Below are positions 1 through 6,948 of a DNA stretch of 7,603 nt, one piece after another. Source of the stretch: an uncultured Pseudomonadota bacterium. GTDB lineage: Bacteria; Desulfobacterota_B; Binatia; UBA9968. The notes under the pieces are model-generated. The model was given only the letters and a program-made list of their open reading frames with translations. It was not told the origin of the DNA and did no database searches. A program made the position numbers and the translations under genes. Position 1 is the stretch's first letter; each line of letters starts with the position of its first letter. The stretch lies in assembly GCA_946478635.1 (NCBI GenBank), contig CAMLCX010000226.1, positions 1 to 7,603 on the forward strand, read 5' to 3'.

Positions 1-3000
1 GTCGAGCATGATCCGGAGATCATCAAGGAATGCGATCACATCATCGATCTTGGGCCCAAAGCCGGCGAGCAGGGCGGCGAGGTGATGTTCGCGGGTTCCT
101 ACCAGGATCTCTTGAAGAACGAAGACTCCCTCACGGCAGCCTATCTGAGCCGGCGCAAAGAAATTCCTTTGCCGGCAAAAAGGCGCAAGGCGCTGCCGCA
201 CCGCTCGATCAAAATCAAAGGCGCGCGGGCCAACAACCTCAAGAATATCGACCTGGAAATTCCTCTGGGCATGCTCGTCTGCATCACCGGCGTATCGGGC
301 TCGGGCAAATCGAGTCTCGTTGACGAAGTGATCCATCGCAATTTAAAAAAACTCAAAGAGGCGCCCGCAGCCGGCATCACGGATTGCGCCGGCATCAGCG
401 GCGTCGATAAGATTTCCGAAGTCGTTTTGGTCGACCAATCCCCGGTCGGCACGACACCGCGGTCCAATCCGGCGACTTACATGAAAGCCTTCGATGGCGT
501 GCGCCGCCTGTTTGCCGCCGCCGACATGTCGCGCCTGCGCGGTTACACGCCGTCGACCTTTTCATTCAATGTCGAGGGCGGCCGCTGCGAGACCTGCCGC
601 GGCGAAGGTTACGAAAAAGTCGAGATGCAGTTTCTCTCGGACGTGTACACCTCCTGCGCGGAATGTCACGGCAGCCGATTCCGGGAAGAAGTCTTGGAAG
701 TGACCTATCGAGGCAAGACGATTCGCCAGGTCCTCGATCTCACCGTCACCGAAGCTTTGGAGTTTTTCAAAGACACCAAGGACATCAGCGCCGCGCTCGC
801 GCCGCTACGCGCCGTGGGGCTGGAGTACGTGCGCCTGGGGCAGCCGCTCACGACGCTCTCGGGCGGTGAGTCGCAGCGTTTAAAATTGGCCGCGCACATG
901 GCCAAGGCGCGCAAGGCTGGAACGCTCTTTATTTTCGACGAGCCGACCACCGGTCTCCATTTTCACGACATCGAGCGCCTGCTCTGGGCGTTCAACGAAC
1001 TCATCGAGCAGGGCCATTCGATCATCGTCATTGAGCATAACCTGGAGGTGATCAAGTGCGCCGACTACATCATCGATCTCGGTCCCGAGGGCGGCGACGG
1101 CGGCGGTGAAATTGTCGCCACGGGAACACCTGCCGAGATCGTTCTTGCGGAGCGCTCGCACACCGGATTTTATCTGCGGCCGCATTTACGTGCCGGCGAC
1201 TCGCCTTTCACCCCGTTGCTGGAAAAAAGCCCGCCGGTTCAAGATCTCAAGGTTTCCAGCGCGGCAGACAATGCCATCGCGATTGTCGGCGCCAAGGAAC
1301 ACAATCTAAAAAATATCAGCTTGAATATACCGCGCGATCGTTTCGTGGTCTTTACCGGCCTGAGCGGCTCGGGAAAATCTTCACTCGCGTTCGATATCGT
1401 TTACGCCGAGGGGCAGCGCCGTTATATCGATAGCCTTTCGGCCTATGCGCGCCAATTTCTCGAAGTCATGGCGCGTCCCAACGTCGACTACGTCGCCGGC
1501 ATCCCGCCGACGGTCGCCATCGAGCAGCGGCTCAGCCAGGGCGGCAAGAAATCCACGGTGGCCACAGTCACGGAAATCTATCATTACCTGCGCCTGCTCT
1601 ATTCGAAGATCGGCAAGCAGCATTGCGTGCAGTGCGGCCGGCAAATTCACTCCTTGTCGCGCAGCCAAATCCTCGACCGCATCGGACGGTCCTACCGTGG
1701 CAAAGAAATCATGGTGCTGAGTCCCATCGTGCGCGGCCGCAAAGGCTTTCACAAGGAAGTCATCGCCGGCGCGCGCCGCCTGGGCTATCGCCGCGCGCGC
1801 ATCGACGGCAAGCTCCTGGACCTGCGCGCGCCGGAGCTTACCAACGGTCTCGAACGATTCAAAGAGCACAATATCGACATCGTGGTCGGCAAAACCAAAG
1901 CCGGCGGGCGCGAGGTCGAAGCGATGATCGATCAGGCGCTGCGCCTGGGCAACGGCGTCATCCATTTAATCTCCGAGCGCGGCGAGCAGATCTTCAATCA
2001 ACGGCTTTTCTGCCTCGGTTGCGGCATCGGTTATGAGCCGCTCGATCCGCGGATATTTTCTTTCAACAGCCGCCAGGGCGCCTGCGGCCAGTGCGCCGGC
2101 ATGGGCTTTACCTGGGATTTCGATCCCGACTTGATCTTCGCCGATCCGCGCCGCCGGCTGCGCGATGCGATCAGCGGCATTTCGCCGGTATCCTCGGTCA
2201 ACGGATCGGAAACAGAGCGAGCGCTGCAGCGGCTGCTGCACGACCTCAAAGACCGACACGGCGTCGATATCGACAAACCGCTGGCCGATTTGCCAAAGAA
2301 AACCCGCGAGGAAATTTTGCACGGCGGCAGCGGACGAAAAGCATTTGTCGGGCTCGTGCCGTTCCTTAAAGAACTGTCGGAGGCGAGCGACGAAAATTCA
2401 AGCAGCGAGCTAAGAGAACTGATGACGGAAACGCCCTGCCCGGCGTGCGCAGGACGGCGATTAAACCAGCGAGCTCAGGCCGTCAAAGTGGAAGGCAAGA
2501 CGATCTGGCAAGTCACGGCCTTTTCCGTCGAAGAAGCAAAACAGTACTTCGACAAACTCGATCTTGCCCACGCCGAGAACGGCAATAGCGCGCGCGATCA
2601 AGCGGTGGCGGACAAGATACTGCGGGAAATCCAGCAGCGCTTGAGCTTCCTCTCCGAAGTCGGCCTCCCCTATCTGACCCTTGACCGCCGCGCCGATACG
2701 CTCTCGGGCGGCGAAGCACAGCGCATTCGGCTCGCCGCCCAATTGGGATCGAATCTGCGCGGCGTTTGCTACATCCTCGACGAGCCCACCATCGGCCTGC
2801 ATCCGCGCGACAACAACATGCTGCTCGGCACGCTCAGGCGGCTCGAAGAACTGGGCAACAGCGTCCTGGTGGTCGAGCACGATGAAGCGACCATCAATTC
2901 CGCGGATTGGATCGTTGACCTGGGACCGGGCGCCGGCGTACGCGGCGGCAGTGTCGTCACCATCGGCACGCCGGCGGAAATCAGGAATCATCCGGATTCA

Positions 3001-4122
3001 CCCACGGGCGCCTACCTTCGTTCGGCCAAGCGGCGGCTCGGCCCCAAGCGCGATCTTTCGGACGCCAAATGGCTCACCATCCGCGGCGCCAAGGCGCATA
3101 ATCTAAAAAACTTCGACGTCAAAGTTCCCCTCGGCATGTGGACCTGCGTGACCGGCATCTCGGGCTCGGGAAAAAGTACTTTGGTGCGCGAAGTTCTTTA
3201 CAAAGGACTGAAGCTTCACCTCGGCCAGTTCGCCGGCCGGCCCGGCGCGCACAAAGAAATCGCCGGCTGGAAAGCGCTCGAGCGCATCGTCGAAGTCGAT
3301 CAATCTCCCATCGGCAAGACCCCCCGCTCGGTGCCCGCGTCCTACGTCGGTCTGCTCGACGAAATCCGCAAGCTCTACGCGCTCGCTCCCGAAGCGCGGC
3401 TGCGCGGCTACACCCCGAGCCGGTTTTCTTTCAACGTCAAAGGCGGGCGCTGCGAAGACTGCGCCGGCCAGGGAAAGATTCGCAAGGAGATGAGTTTTTT
3501 GCCGGACGTATTCGTCGACTGCGAGGCTTGCGGCGGCGAACGCTTCAACGAAGAAACTCTCAACATCCGCTACAACGAAAAAAATATCTCGGATGTTTTT
3601 CGCATGACCGTGGAAGAAGCCGTGCCCTTTTTTCATGCTTTTCCAAAAATCGCGCGGCCGCTCAAGATCCTCGAAGATATCGGCATGGGCTACATCACCC
3701 TCGGGCAGGCAAGCAACACTCTTTCCGGCGGCGAAGCGCAGCGCATCAAGCTCGCCTATGAGTTGGGCAAGGAATCCCGCGGCAAGACGCTCTACGTGCT
3801 CGACGAACCAACCACTGGACTGCATTTCGTGGACGTCGAGAAGTTGATTCACATCCTGCACCGGCTGGTCGACCTGGGCAACACGGTGATCACCATCGAG
3901 CATAATCTCGATATCGTGAAAGATGCGGATTATCTCATCGATCTCGGCCCGGAAGGCGGCGAGCTGGGCGGCCACTTGGTTGCGTTCGGCTCACCGTTGG
4001 ACGTCATCAAAGACGGCAAACAATCGTACACCGCGCGCTTTTTGCGCGAGTATTTAAACGGCGAGAACGCTTCAATGAAGCCTTTGCTTGAAAAGCGCAC
4101 CCTGGAGGAGGCGCCCGCCTGA
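1..4122 (+). CDS. uvrA: Double-length (tandem) excinuclease ABC subunit UvrA, 5' end outside the window
   Basis: UvrA is the ATP-dependent damage sensor of nucleotide excision repair; it loads UvrB at lesions. The frame is open from base 1 and ends at TGA 4120-4122 (1373 residues visible); the GTG at 82 is internal. In window residues: end of unit 1 ATPase I (H-loop VEHD 1-4); unit 1 ATPase II with Walker [10 protein letters not shown] 97-105, zinc cysteines 196/199/219/222, signature LSGGESQR 286-293, Walker B Asp313 and H-loop EHN; a linker; then a complete unit 2 with ATPase I Walker A 453-461, zinc cysteines 671/674/695/698, signature 901-908, Walker B Asp927, VEHD 958-961, and ATPase II Walker A 1052-1060, zinc cysteines 1151/1154/1174/1177, signature 1241-1248, Walker B Asp1268. 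All visible ATPase motifs look intact. A normal UvrA is about 940 residues; double-length UvrA is known in Chlamydia. Unit 1 ATPase I lies upstream of the window. Confidence 0.95.
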   Translation, partial: VEHDPEIIKECDHIIDLGPKAGEQGGEVMFAGSYQDLLKNEDSLTAAYLSRRKEIPLPAKRRKALPHRSIKIKGARANNLKNIDLEIPLGMLVCITGVSGSGKSSLVDEVIHRNLKKLKEAPAAGITDCAGISGVDKISEVVLVDQSPVGTTPRSNPATYMKAFDGVRRLFAAADMSRLRGYTPSTFSFNVEGGRCETCRGEGYEKVEMQFLSDVYTSCAECHGSRFREEVLEVTYRGKTIRQVLDLTVTEALEFFKDTKDISAALAPLRAVGLEYVRLGQPLTTLSGGESQRLKLAAHMAKARKAGTLFIFDEPTTGLHFHDIERLLWAFNELIEQGHSIIVIEHNLEVIKCADYIIDLGPEGGDGGGEIVATGTPAEIVLAERSHTGFYLRPHLRAGDSPFTPLLEKSPPVQDLKVSSAADNAIAIVGAKEHNLKNISLNIPRDRFVVFTGLSGSGKSSLAFDIVYAEGQRRYIDSLSAYARQFLEVMARPNVDYVAGIPPTVAIEQRLSQGGKKSTVATVTEIYHYLRLLYSKIGKQHCVQCGRQIHSLSRSQILDRIGRSYRGKEIMVLSPIVRGRKGFHKEVIAGARRLGYRRARIDGKLLDLRAPELTNGLERFKEHNIDIVVGKTKAGGREVEAMIDQALRLGNGVIHLISERGEQIFNQRLFCLGCGIGYEPLDPRIFSFNSRQGACGQCAGMGFTWDFDPDLIFADPRRRLRDAISGISPVSSVNGSETERALQRLLHDLKDRHGVDIDKPLADLPKKTREEILHGGSGRKAFVGLVPFLKELSEASDENSSSELRELMTETPCPACAGRRLNQRAQAVKVEGKTIWQVTAFSVEEAKQYFDKLDLAHAENGNSARDQAVADKILREIQQRLSFLSEVGLPYLTLDRRADTLSGGEAQRIRLAAQLGSNLRGVCYILDEPTIGLHPRDNNMLLGTLRRLEELGNSVLVVEHDEATINSADWIVDLGPGAGVRGGSVVTIGTPAEIRNHPDSPTGAYLRSAKRRLGPKRDLSDAKWLTIRGAKAHNLKNFDVKVPLGMWTCVTGISGSGKSTLVREVLYKGLKLHLGQFAGRPGAHKEIAGWKALERIVEVDQSPIGKTPRSVPASYVGLLDEIRKLYALAPEARLRGYTPSRFSFNVKGGRCEDCAGQGKIRKEMSFLPDVFVDCEACGGERFNEETLNIRYNEKNISDVFRMTVEEAVPFFHAFPKIARPLKILEDIGMGYITLGQASNTLSGGEAQRIKLAYELGKESRGKTLYVLDEPTTGLHFVDVEKLIHILHRLVDLGNTVITIEHNLDIVKDADYLIDLGPEGGELGGHLVAFGSPLDVIKDGKQSYTARFLREYLNGENASMKPLLEKRTLEEAPA
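4104..4111 (+). promoter_or_regulatory. Shine-Dalgarno of the DUF983 gene, inside the uvrA 3' end
   Basis: GGAGGAGG lies in the final codons of uvrA, 12 bases before the GTG at 4124. It is the reason for choosing that start over the later in-frame ATG at 4145, and it implies translational coupling to uvrA. Confidence 0.6.
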
Positions 4123-4123
4123 C

Positions 4124-4516
4124 GTGGCCTCGCGACTGCTACTAATGCTCGGCTACGGCCTGCGCTTGAAATGCCCGCGCTGCGGCGTCGGCGCGCTGTT
4201 TCACAAGCCGTTTCGGATGTATGAAGAATGCCCCAACTGCGCCTTGAAGTTCGAGCGCGAGCAGGGCTATTTCATCGGCGCGATGTACATCAACTATGCG
4301 GCCACGGTCGCGATCGCCGTGCCAGGGTTTTTTCTGCTGGACGCCTTCACCGCCATGACGATCAACCACCAGCTCGCCCTCTGGGTGCCGTTCGCAATTA
4401 TTTTTCCGCTTGCGTTTTTCCATCACGCGCGCAGCCTGTGGCTCGTCTTCGACCACTTCTTCAACCCTACGCAACCGCTTTACAGCGTGCCGCCGAAAAA
4501 GTCAGCGAATCACTGA
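4124..4516 (+). CDS. DUF983 family small zinc-ribbon membrane protein
   Basis: The 130-residue product has the DUF983 layout: an N-terminal zinc ribbon with CPRC (17-20) and CPNC (36-39), then two hydrophobic segments at about residues 51-73 and 84-104, and a short polar tail. It should sit in the inner membrane with the ribbon in the cytoplasm. The biochemical role of DUF983 is not established. The GTG start at 4124 lies one base after the uvrA stop and has a strong ribosome site upstream; the frame is also open upstream to a TTG at 4088, but that would overlap uvrA without gain. The tight spacing suggests one transcript with uvrA, which does not by itself show a role in repair. Family assignment rests on the paired CPxC motifs, the FIGAMYIN-like stretch entering the first helix, and the length. 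Confidence 0.85.
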   Translation: MASRLLLMLGYGLRLKCPRCGVGALFHKPFRMYEECPNCALKFEREQGYFIGAMYINYAATVAIAVPGFFLLDAFTAMTINHQLALWVPFAIIFPLAFFHHARSLWLVFDHFFNPTQPLYSVPPKKSANH

Positions 4517-4530
4517 TCAAGTGCTTTTTT
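4511..4530 (+). terminator. Weak candidate terminator after the uvrA-DUF983 unit
   Basis: A 4-bp stem (CACT/AGTG) around the loop GATCA overlaps the DUF983 stop codon and is followed by C and six T. The T-run is good but the stem is short, so this may end transcription only weakly. Confidence 0.3.
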
Positions 4531-4548
4531 CTTCTAGTCCGACTACGT

Positions 4549-4758
4549 CTAGCCGTGGTTTGAACGTCGTGTAAGGCCGTCGTCGCGGTCTATGGGGATT
4601 TGGTTGGCCGTATTGGCGTCACCGATCTTAGCTTCTACGATTACCAGCGGAATTCCGTTCACGGAAGGAATTAACCCGTGCCCCTGGTCAATGACCGTCC
4701 AGCCCAAGGAGGCGAGCTGATCGAGAAAAGGCTTTTCGACGCGGACGTATTCGGACAT
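4549..4758 (-). pseudogene. hsdR: hsdR remnant: N-terminus of a type I restriction endonuclease R subunit with an internal deletion
   Basis: Read from ATG 4758 on the minus strand, the first 32 residues (MSEYVRVEKPFLDQLASLGW, then TVIDQGHGLIPS) match the usual HsdR opening. The next residues, VNGIPLVIVEAK followed by IGDANTAN, match a segment that in intact HsdR lies well over a hundred residues later and carries the ExK half of the PD-(D/E)xK nuclease site. The DNA between is missing, with the join near 4663. The last 14 or so residues before the stop at 4549-4551 do not look like HsdR. Only about 69 codons remain of a protein usually near 1000 residues, with no helicase motifs, so it cannot cut or translocate DNA. 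A TTG at 4770 would add four residues. No good ribosome site is seen. The assignment is from remembered family sequence, not an alignment. Confidence 0.65.
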
Positions 4759-4832
4759 AAGTGGTTTCAATTAACCCGTAACGCCCGGCAGGATGCCATA
4801 AATGAGTCCACAACTCAGAAGAATAGTCGTTC

Positions 4833-4860
4833 TGGACATATTAGCTAAATTAACTATAAT
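4833..4860 (+). promoter_or_regulatory. Sigma-70-like promoter of the antitoxin-kinase pair
   Basis: TGGACA (4833-4838), a 16-base spacer and a perfect TATAAT (4855-4860) lie 26 bases before the antitoxin ATG. The spacer contains the 8-bp palindrome TTAGCTAA (4841-4848), a plausible operator half for autoregulation by a Phd-type antitoxin; that role is inferred. The local AT-richness contrasts with the flanking GC-rich DNA. Confidence 0.6.
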
Positions 4861-4886
4861 GATCCTAGCCCTATGGAGGTTCGCTC

Positions 4887-5237
4887 ATGTCCACGCTGAC
4901 ATTTAGAAATAGCCACGGCGCATTGGTCGATATCCCCACCGTGGCAGCCACCCGAGTCAAAAACGAGTTCGGCGCGATCCTGGACAAAGCCACCCATAGC
5001 GGCGCCGTCGCGATTACGCGCCACGACACGCCCAAGGCGGTGCTTCTCTCCTACGAGGAGTTCGAATCGCTGGTGCAAGTGCGCTCCCACACTCTTGATA
5101 ACCTCGGCGCGGAGTTCGACGATCTTCTGGAGCGCATGCAGAGCCCGAAAGCTAAGAAAGCCATGGACGCCGCGTTTAATGCCTCGCCTGCGAAGCTCGG
5201 ACAAGCTGCCGTCAAAGCTGCTCGCAAGGGGCGCTGA
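4887..5237 (+). CDS. Phd/YefM family antitoxin (prevent-host-death)
   Basis: A 116-residue protein with a Phd/YefM fold at about residues 18-63: VAATRVKNEFGAILDKA, then AVAITRHDTPKAVLLSYEEFESLV-like sequence, the typical DNA-binding dimer core. Residues 64-116 form a charged, helix-rich tail (EFDDLLERMQ, then ASPAKLGQAAVKAARK) that in this family wraps the toxin. It should repress its own promoter and neutralise the downstream kinase; both roles are inferred from the family and the gene order. The start is well fixed: GGAGG at 4875-4879 is 7 bases before the ATG, and a near-consensus promoter lies just upstream. The 99-bp gap to the next gene is longer than in most toxin-antitoxin operons. 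The gene is intact despite the decay around it. Confidence 0.85.
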   Translation: MSTLTFRNSHGALVDIPTVAATRVKNEFGAILDKATHSGAVAITRHDTPKAVLLSYEEFESLVQVRSHTLDNLGAEFDDLLERMQSPKAKKAMDAAFNASPAKLGQAAVKAARKGR

Positions 5238-5336
5238 TCGTTGAGCCATTAGACATCGCCAATCTCGCGCAACCTAGAATCAGGTAAACCACAGGAGTGT
5301 TCCCCTACCGACAAACGCCGCGAACTAATCCTTAAC

Positions 5337-5981
5337 ATGGCATCTCCCAGGCAGTCGCGCATCTACGTTCTTGCAGGCGTCAACGGCGCAGGCAAGAGCG
5401 GCATCGGCGGCGCGATCTTTCGAGCAACCGGCGCCGATTACTACAATCCCGACGAAGCCGCGCGCGCATTGACGGCGGCTAACCCTACCCTGACACAAGC
5501 CGAAGCCAACAGCGCGGCATGGCACGAGGGCGTGAAGCTATTGAAACGGGCGACCGCCGAGCGCAAAGACTTCGCCTTCGAAACCACGCTGGGCGCCAAC
5601 ACGATCCCGCGCCTGCTCGCGCAAGCTGCGTCGCAAGGCATCGAGATCTATATCTGGTACGTCGGTCTTTCCACTCCAGAGCTTCACATCGAACGAGTCC
5701 AAGCTCGCGTCCGCCGGGGCGGCCACGACATCGCCGCCGAGCATATCCACAGGCGTTTCGAGCACAGCCGGCTCAACCTTATAGAGCTGATGCCCCACCT
5801 CGCAGCGCTGCGCGTCTACGACAACAGCGCGGACGCCGACCCCGCGACCGGTAAAACCCCAAAGCCCAAACTCGTGCTCCACATGGTGCGCGGAAAGATA
5901 CGCAACCCGCGCAATCTCAAACTTACACCGGACTGGGCCAAGCCAATTGTCGCCACCGCGCTAAAGCTGCACCAGCGTTGA
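5337..5981 (+). CDS. Zeta-toxin-like P-loop kinase (COG4185 type), probable toxin partner
   Basis: A 214-residue single-domain P-loop protein. Walker A is AGVNGAGKS at residues 13-21 (Lys20, Ser21), followed by YYNPDEAAR (35-43), whose Asp39 is in the usual place for a zeta-type catalytic or substrate-binding acid. FETT (81-84) and the arginine-rich lid RVRRGGHD (124-131) with HRRF (138-141) are hallmarks of the zeta-like group often annotated as AAA or ABC-type ATPase. Canonical zeta toxins phosphorylate UDP-N-acetylglucosamine and poison wall synthesis; this protein's substrate is not known. It follows a Phd-type antitoxin instead of the epsilon/PezA partners of classical zeta. No Shine-Dalgarno is visible before ATG 5337, and no ATG, GTG or TTG occurs in frame upstream back to the stop at 5250, so the start is reasonably fixed and translation may be weak. 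It could instead be a housekeeping kinase, but the neighbour makes a toxin likelier. Confidence 0.82.
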   Translation: MASPRQSRIYVLAGVNGAGKSGIGGAIFRATGADYYNPDEAARALTAANPTLTQAEANSAAWHEGVKLLKRATAERKDFAFETTLGANTIPRLLAQAASQGIEIYIWYVGLSTPELHIERVQARVRRGGHDIAAEHIHRRFEHSRLNLIELMPHLAALRVYDNSADADPATGKTPKPKLVLHMVRGKIRNPRNLKLTPDWAKPIVATALKLHQR

Positions 5982-6055
5982 CACTCACGCGGCTTCCGGC
6001 TCCGCGACCTTCTCAAAAGTCACGGCTCAAAGATGCTTTGATAACATCGCCTGGG

Positions 6056-6244
6056 TCAAGTAGGTGGGAACGACACAACTTCGTCCCACCGTGCCCATGA
6101 TCGTATAATCACATCACGAGGAAACACTGCATAGCGTATCAACTCCGTAGCCCTAATGGAGATTTGCTTGGAGAATTGAAGCGACTTCTTCTGGTTCAAG
6201 CTCCAGATAAAATTAGCGAGCTGGGAATGTGTTTCAGGACTCAT
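6056..6244 (-). pseudogene. hsdM: hsdM remnant: start of a type I methyltransferase M subunit fused to unrelated sequence
   Basis: From ATG 6244 the first 16 residues, MSPETHSQLANFIWSL (6197-6244), match the very common opening of HsdM, the DNA methyltransferase subunit of type I restriction-modification. Intact HsdM continues with LLRG-like and KVILP-like sequence; here the frame runs into 46 unrecognised residues and stops at 6056-6058. No methyltransferase motif is present, so it cannot function. In a second minus-strand frame across the join, LELEPEEVASILQANLH followed by a stop (about 6150-6203) looks like a real protein C-terminus, hinting that the scrap is joined to the tail of another gene. 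Strand and order relative to the hsdR scrap fit one former hsd operon. The match is short, so chance resemblance is not excluded. Confidence 0.5.
6063..6090. repeat. Hairpin-forming inverted repeat
   Basis: The left arm GGTGGGAACGA (6063-6073) pairs with the right arm TCGTCCCACC (6081-6090): ten base pairs with one bulged A at 6070 and a 7-base loop. No T-run follows on either strand, so it is not a standard intrinsic terminator. It lies 80 bases past the kinase stop and inside the last codons of the hsdM-derived frame. Confidence 0.6.
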
Positions 6245-6267
6245 TGAGGCTCAAGATGTTTTTGGAG

Positions 6268-6296
6268 ATATTATGTAATTCGAGGCGACTTTCCAA
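6268..6296 (-). promoter_or_regulatory. Candidate promoter of the former hsdM gene
   Basis: On the minus strand TTGGAA (6291-6296), a 17-base spacer and TAATAT (6268-6273) lie 23 bases before the hsdM-like ATG at 6244. Spacing is ideal and four of six bases match in each box. It is placed where an hsd operon promoter would be expected. Confidence 0.4.
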
Positions 6297-6340
6297 CAGC
6301 CGACGTTAGGTGATGCAACTCCTCTCAGATGACCGTCACT

Positions 6341-6764
6341 TTATACTTTCGGCTGCTTGGGAAACTTCGGCAGATCGGGGTTCATGTGATCCCAGGGCTG
6401 GGCGCTCGAAGTGAAGAAATCCATGCTCGGTTTGAAGCGGCTCGGGTCGTCGAGGCTGCCTGCGGTGATCAACATGAACTGCGGGAAGCCGGAAGTTTTG
6501 CCGAAGACTCTGCCGCCGCAGGTCGGGCAGAATCCGCGGCTAAAAGTATTGCCGCTGTCGGAGCGGCTCTCGTAATACTTGACCTCGCCGGTGACCTTCA
6601 AAGCCTGCGCCGGCACGGCCAACGCGGGAACGTAGGCGCCGCCGGTCGCCTTCTGGCAATCGCGACAATGACAATTGCCGGTGAACAGCGGCGCCGTCGA
6701 GCATTGGTAGCGCACCGCGCCGCACTGACATAGGGGGCTGACAACCCCCTGTGAAAGCCTCCAT
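6341..6764 (-). pseudogene. GFA/CENP-V family zinc protein, frameshifted by a 13-bp insertion
   Basis: GFA-fold proteins are small zinc enzymes or binding proteins, named after glutathione-dependent formaldehyde-activating enzyme; most members' substrates are unknown. The ATG at 6764 has GGAGG (6773-6777) 8 bases upstream and begins MEAFTGGCQ; then the frame breaks. Removing 13 bases (6725-6737) rejoins it to CGAVRYQC and the rest of the family, giving exactly 137 codons (136 residues, the usual size). The repaired protein would have the zinc ligands Cys8, Cys10, Cys17, Cys27-His-Cys29, Cys32, Cys75 and Cys78, ending in FPKQPKV with TAA at 6341-6343. As sequenced, translation from the good start leaves frame after codon 9 and runs to 6540. 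The downstream 124-codon frame from GTG-like starts near 6715 lacks the first zinc cysteines and has no ribosome site. Confidence 0.85.
6725..6750. repeat. Duplication plus inverted repeat at the GFA frameshift
   Basis: CTGACA occurs at 6725-6730 and again at 6738-6743, separated by TAGGGGG. The same block contains an inverted repeat, AGGGGG (6732-6737) and CCCCCT (6745-6750), around the second CTGACA. Removing 6725-6737 restores the reading frame, so this 13-bp unit is the inserted material. Confidence 0.75.
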
Positions 6765-6810
6765 GGTTAAATCCTCCGTGCCGGATTTGGCTTTTGATAA
6801 GTTTCGATCC

Positions 6811-6848
6811 TGGCCCTCACCCTAAGTCTCTCCCAGAGGGAGAGGGAA
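6811..6848. repeat. Palindromic intergenic repeat (CCCTCACCC / CTCTCCC-AGA-GGGAGAG type)
   Basis: A CCCTCACCCTAA-like lead is followed by the perfect hairpin CTCTCCC (6828-6834), AGA, GGGAGAG (6838-6844). Elements of this form are scattered between genes in many GC-rich bacteria and behave like REP or small non-autonomous repeats. It lies between the starts and ends of two minus-strand pseudogenes. With only one copy in the window, repetition within this genome cannot be shown. Confidence 0.55.
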
Positions 6849-6948
6849 TTGAAAGCACTAGCGCGCCAAACCATGACCCTACGTTCGAAGATATGGGACG
6901 TCAATATTTGCGATTGAAAACCCAGCCCATTCGTAGATTCGTCGGAGA

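Larger units (their letters stand above)
5982..6340. other. Gene-poor stretch between the kinase and the GFA remnant
   Basis: No intact gene is seen. It holds a short GC-rich inverted repeat just past the kinase stop (CGCGG 5988-5992 with CCGCG 6002-6006, no T-run), a 6-bp-arm inverted repeat TCAAAG-ATG-CTTTGA at 6027-6041, a stronger hairpin at 6063-6090, and the minus-strand hsdM scrap with a candidate promoter. Base composition is clearly more AT-rich than the flanking genes. Confidence 0.6.

Noticed and set aside
82..84. GTG at 82 as the start of uvrA
   Set aside because: The frame is open to base 1 and the upstream codons encode a UvrA H-loop region, so the GTG is internal.
1381..1965. 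Long minus-strand frame of 194 codons within uvrA, and a 290-codon one at 3103-3975
   Set aside because: Antisense shadows of GC-rich uvrA codons; compositionally biased, with no recognised domains.
4774..4842. Tiny minus-strand frame (22 codons) just before the hsdR scrap, hydrophobic
   Set aside because: No ribosome site, no recognised similarity, and it overlaps the antitoxin promoter region.
6104..6109. TATAAT on the plus strand
   Set aside because: No -35 box at proper distance and no gene downstream on that strand.
6329..6733. Plus-strand frame of 134 codons opposite the GFA gene
   Set aside because: Alanine/arginine-rich shadow; the minus strand shows clear GFA zinc motifs and a good ribosome site.
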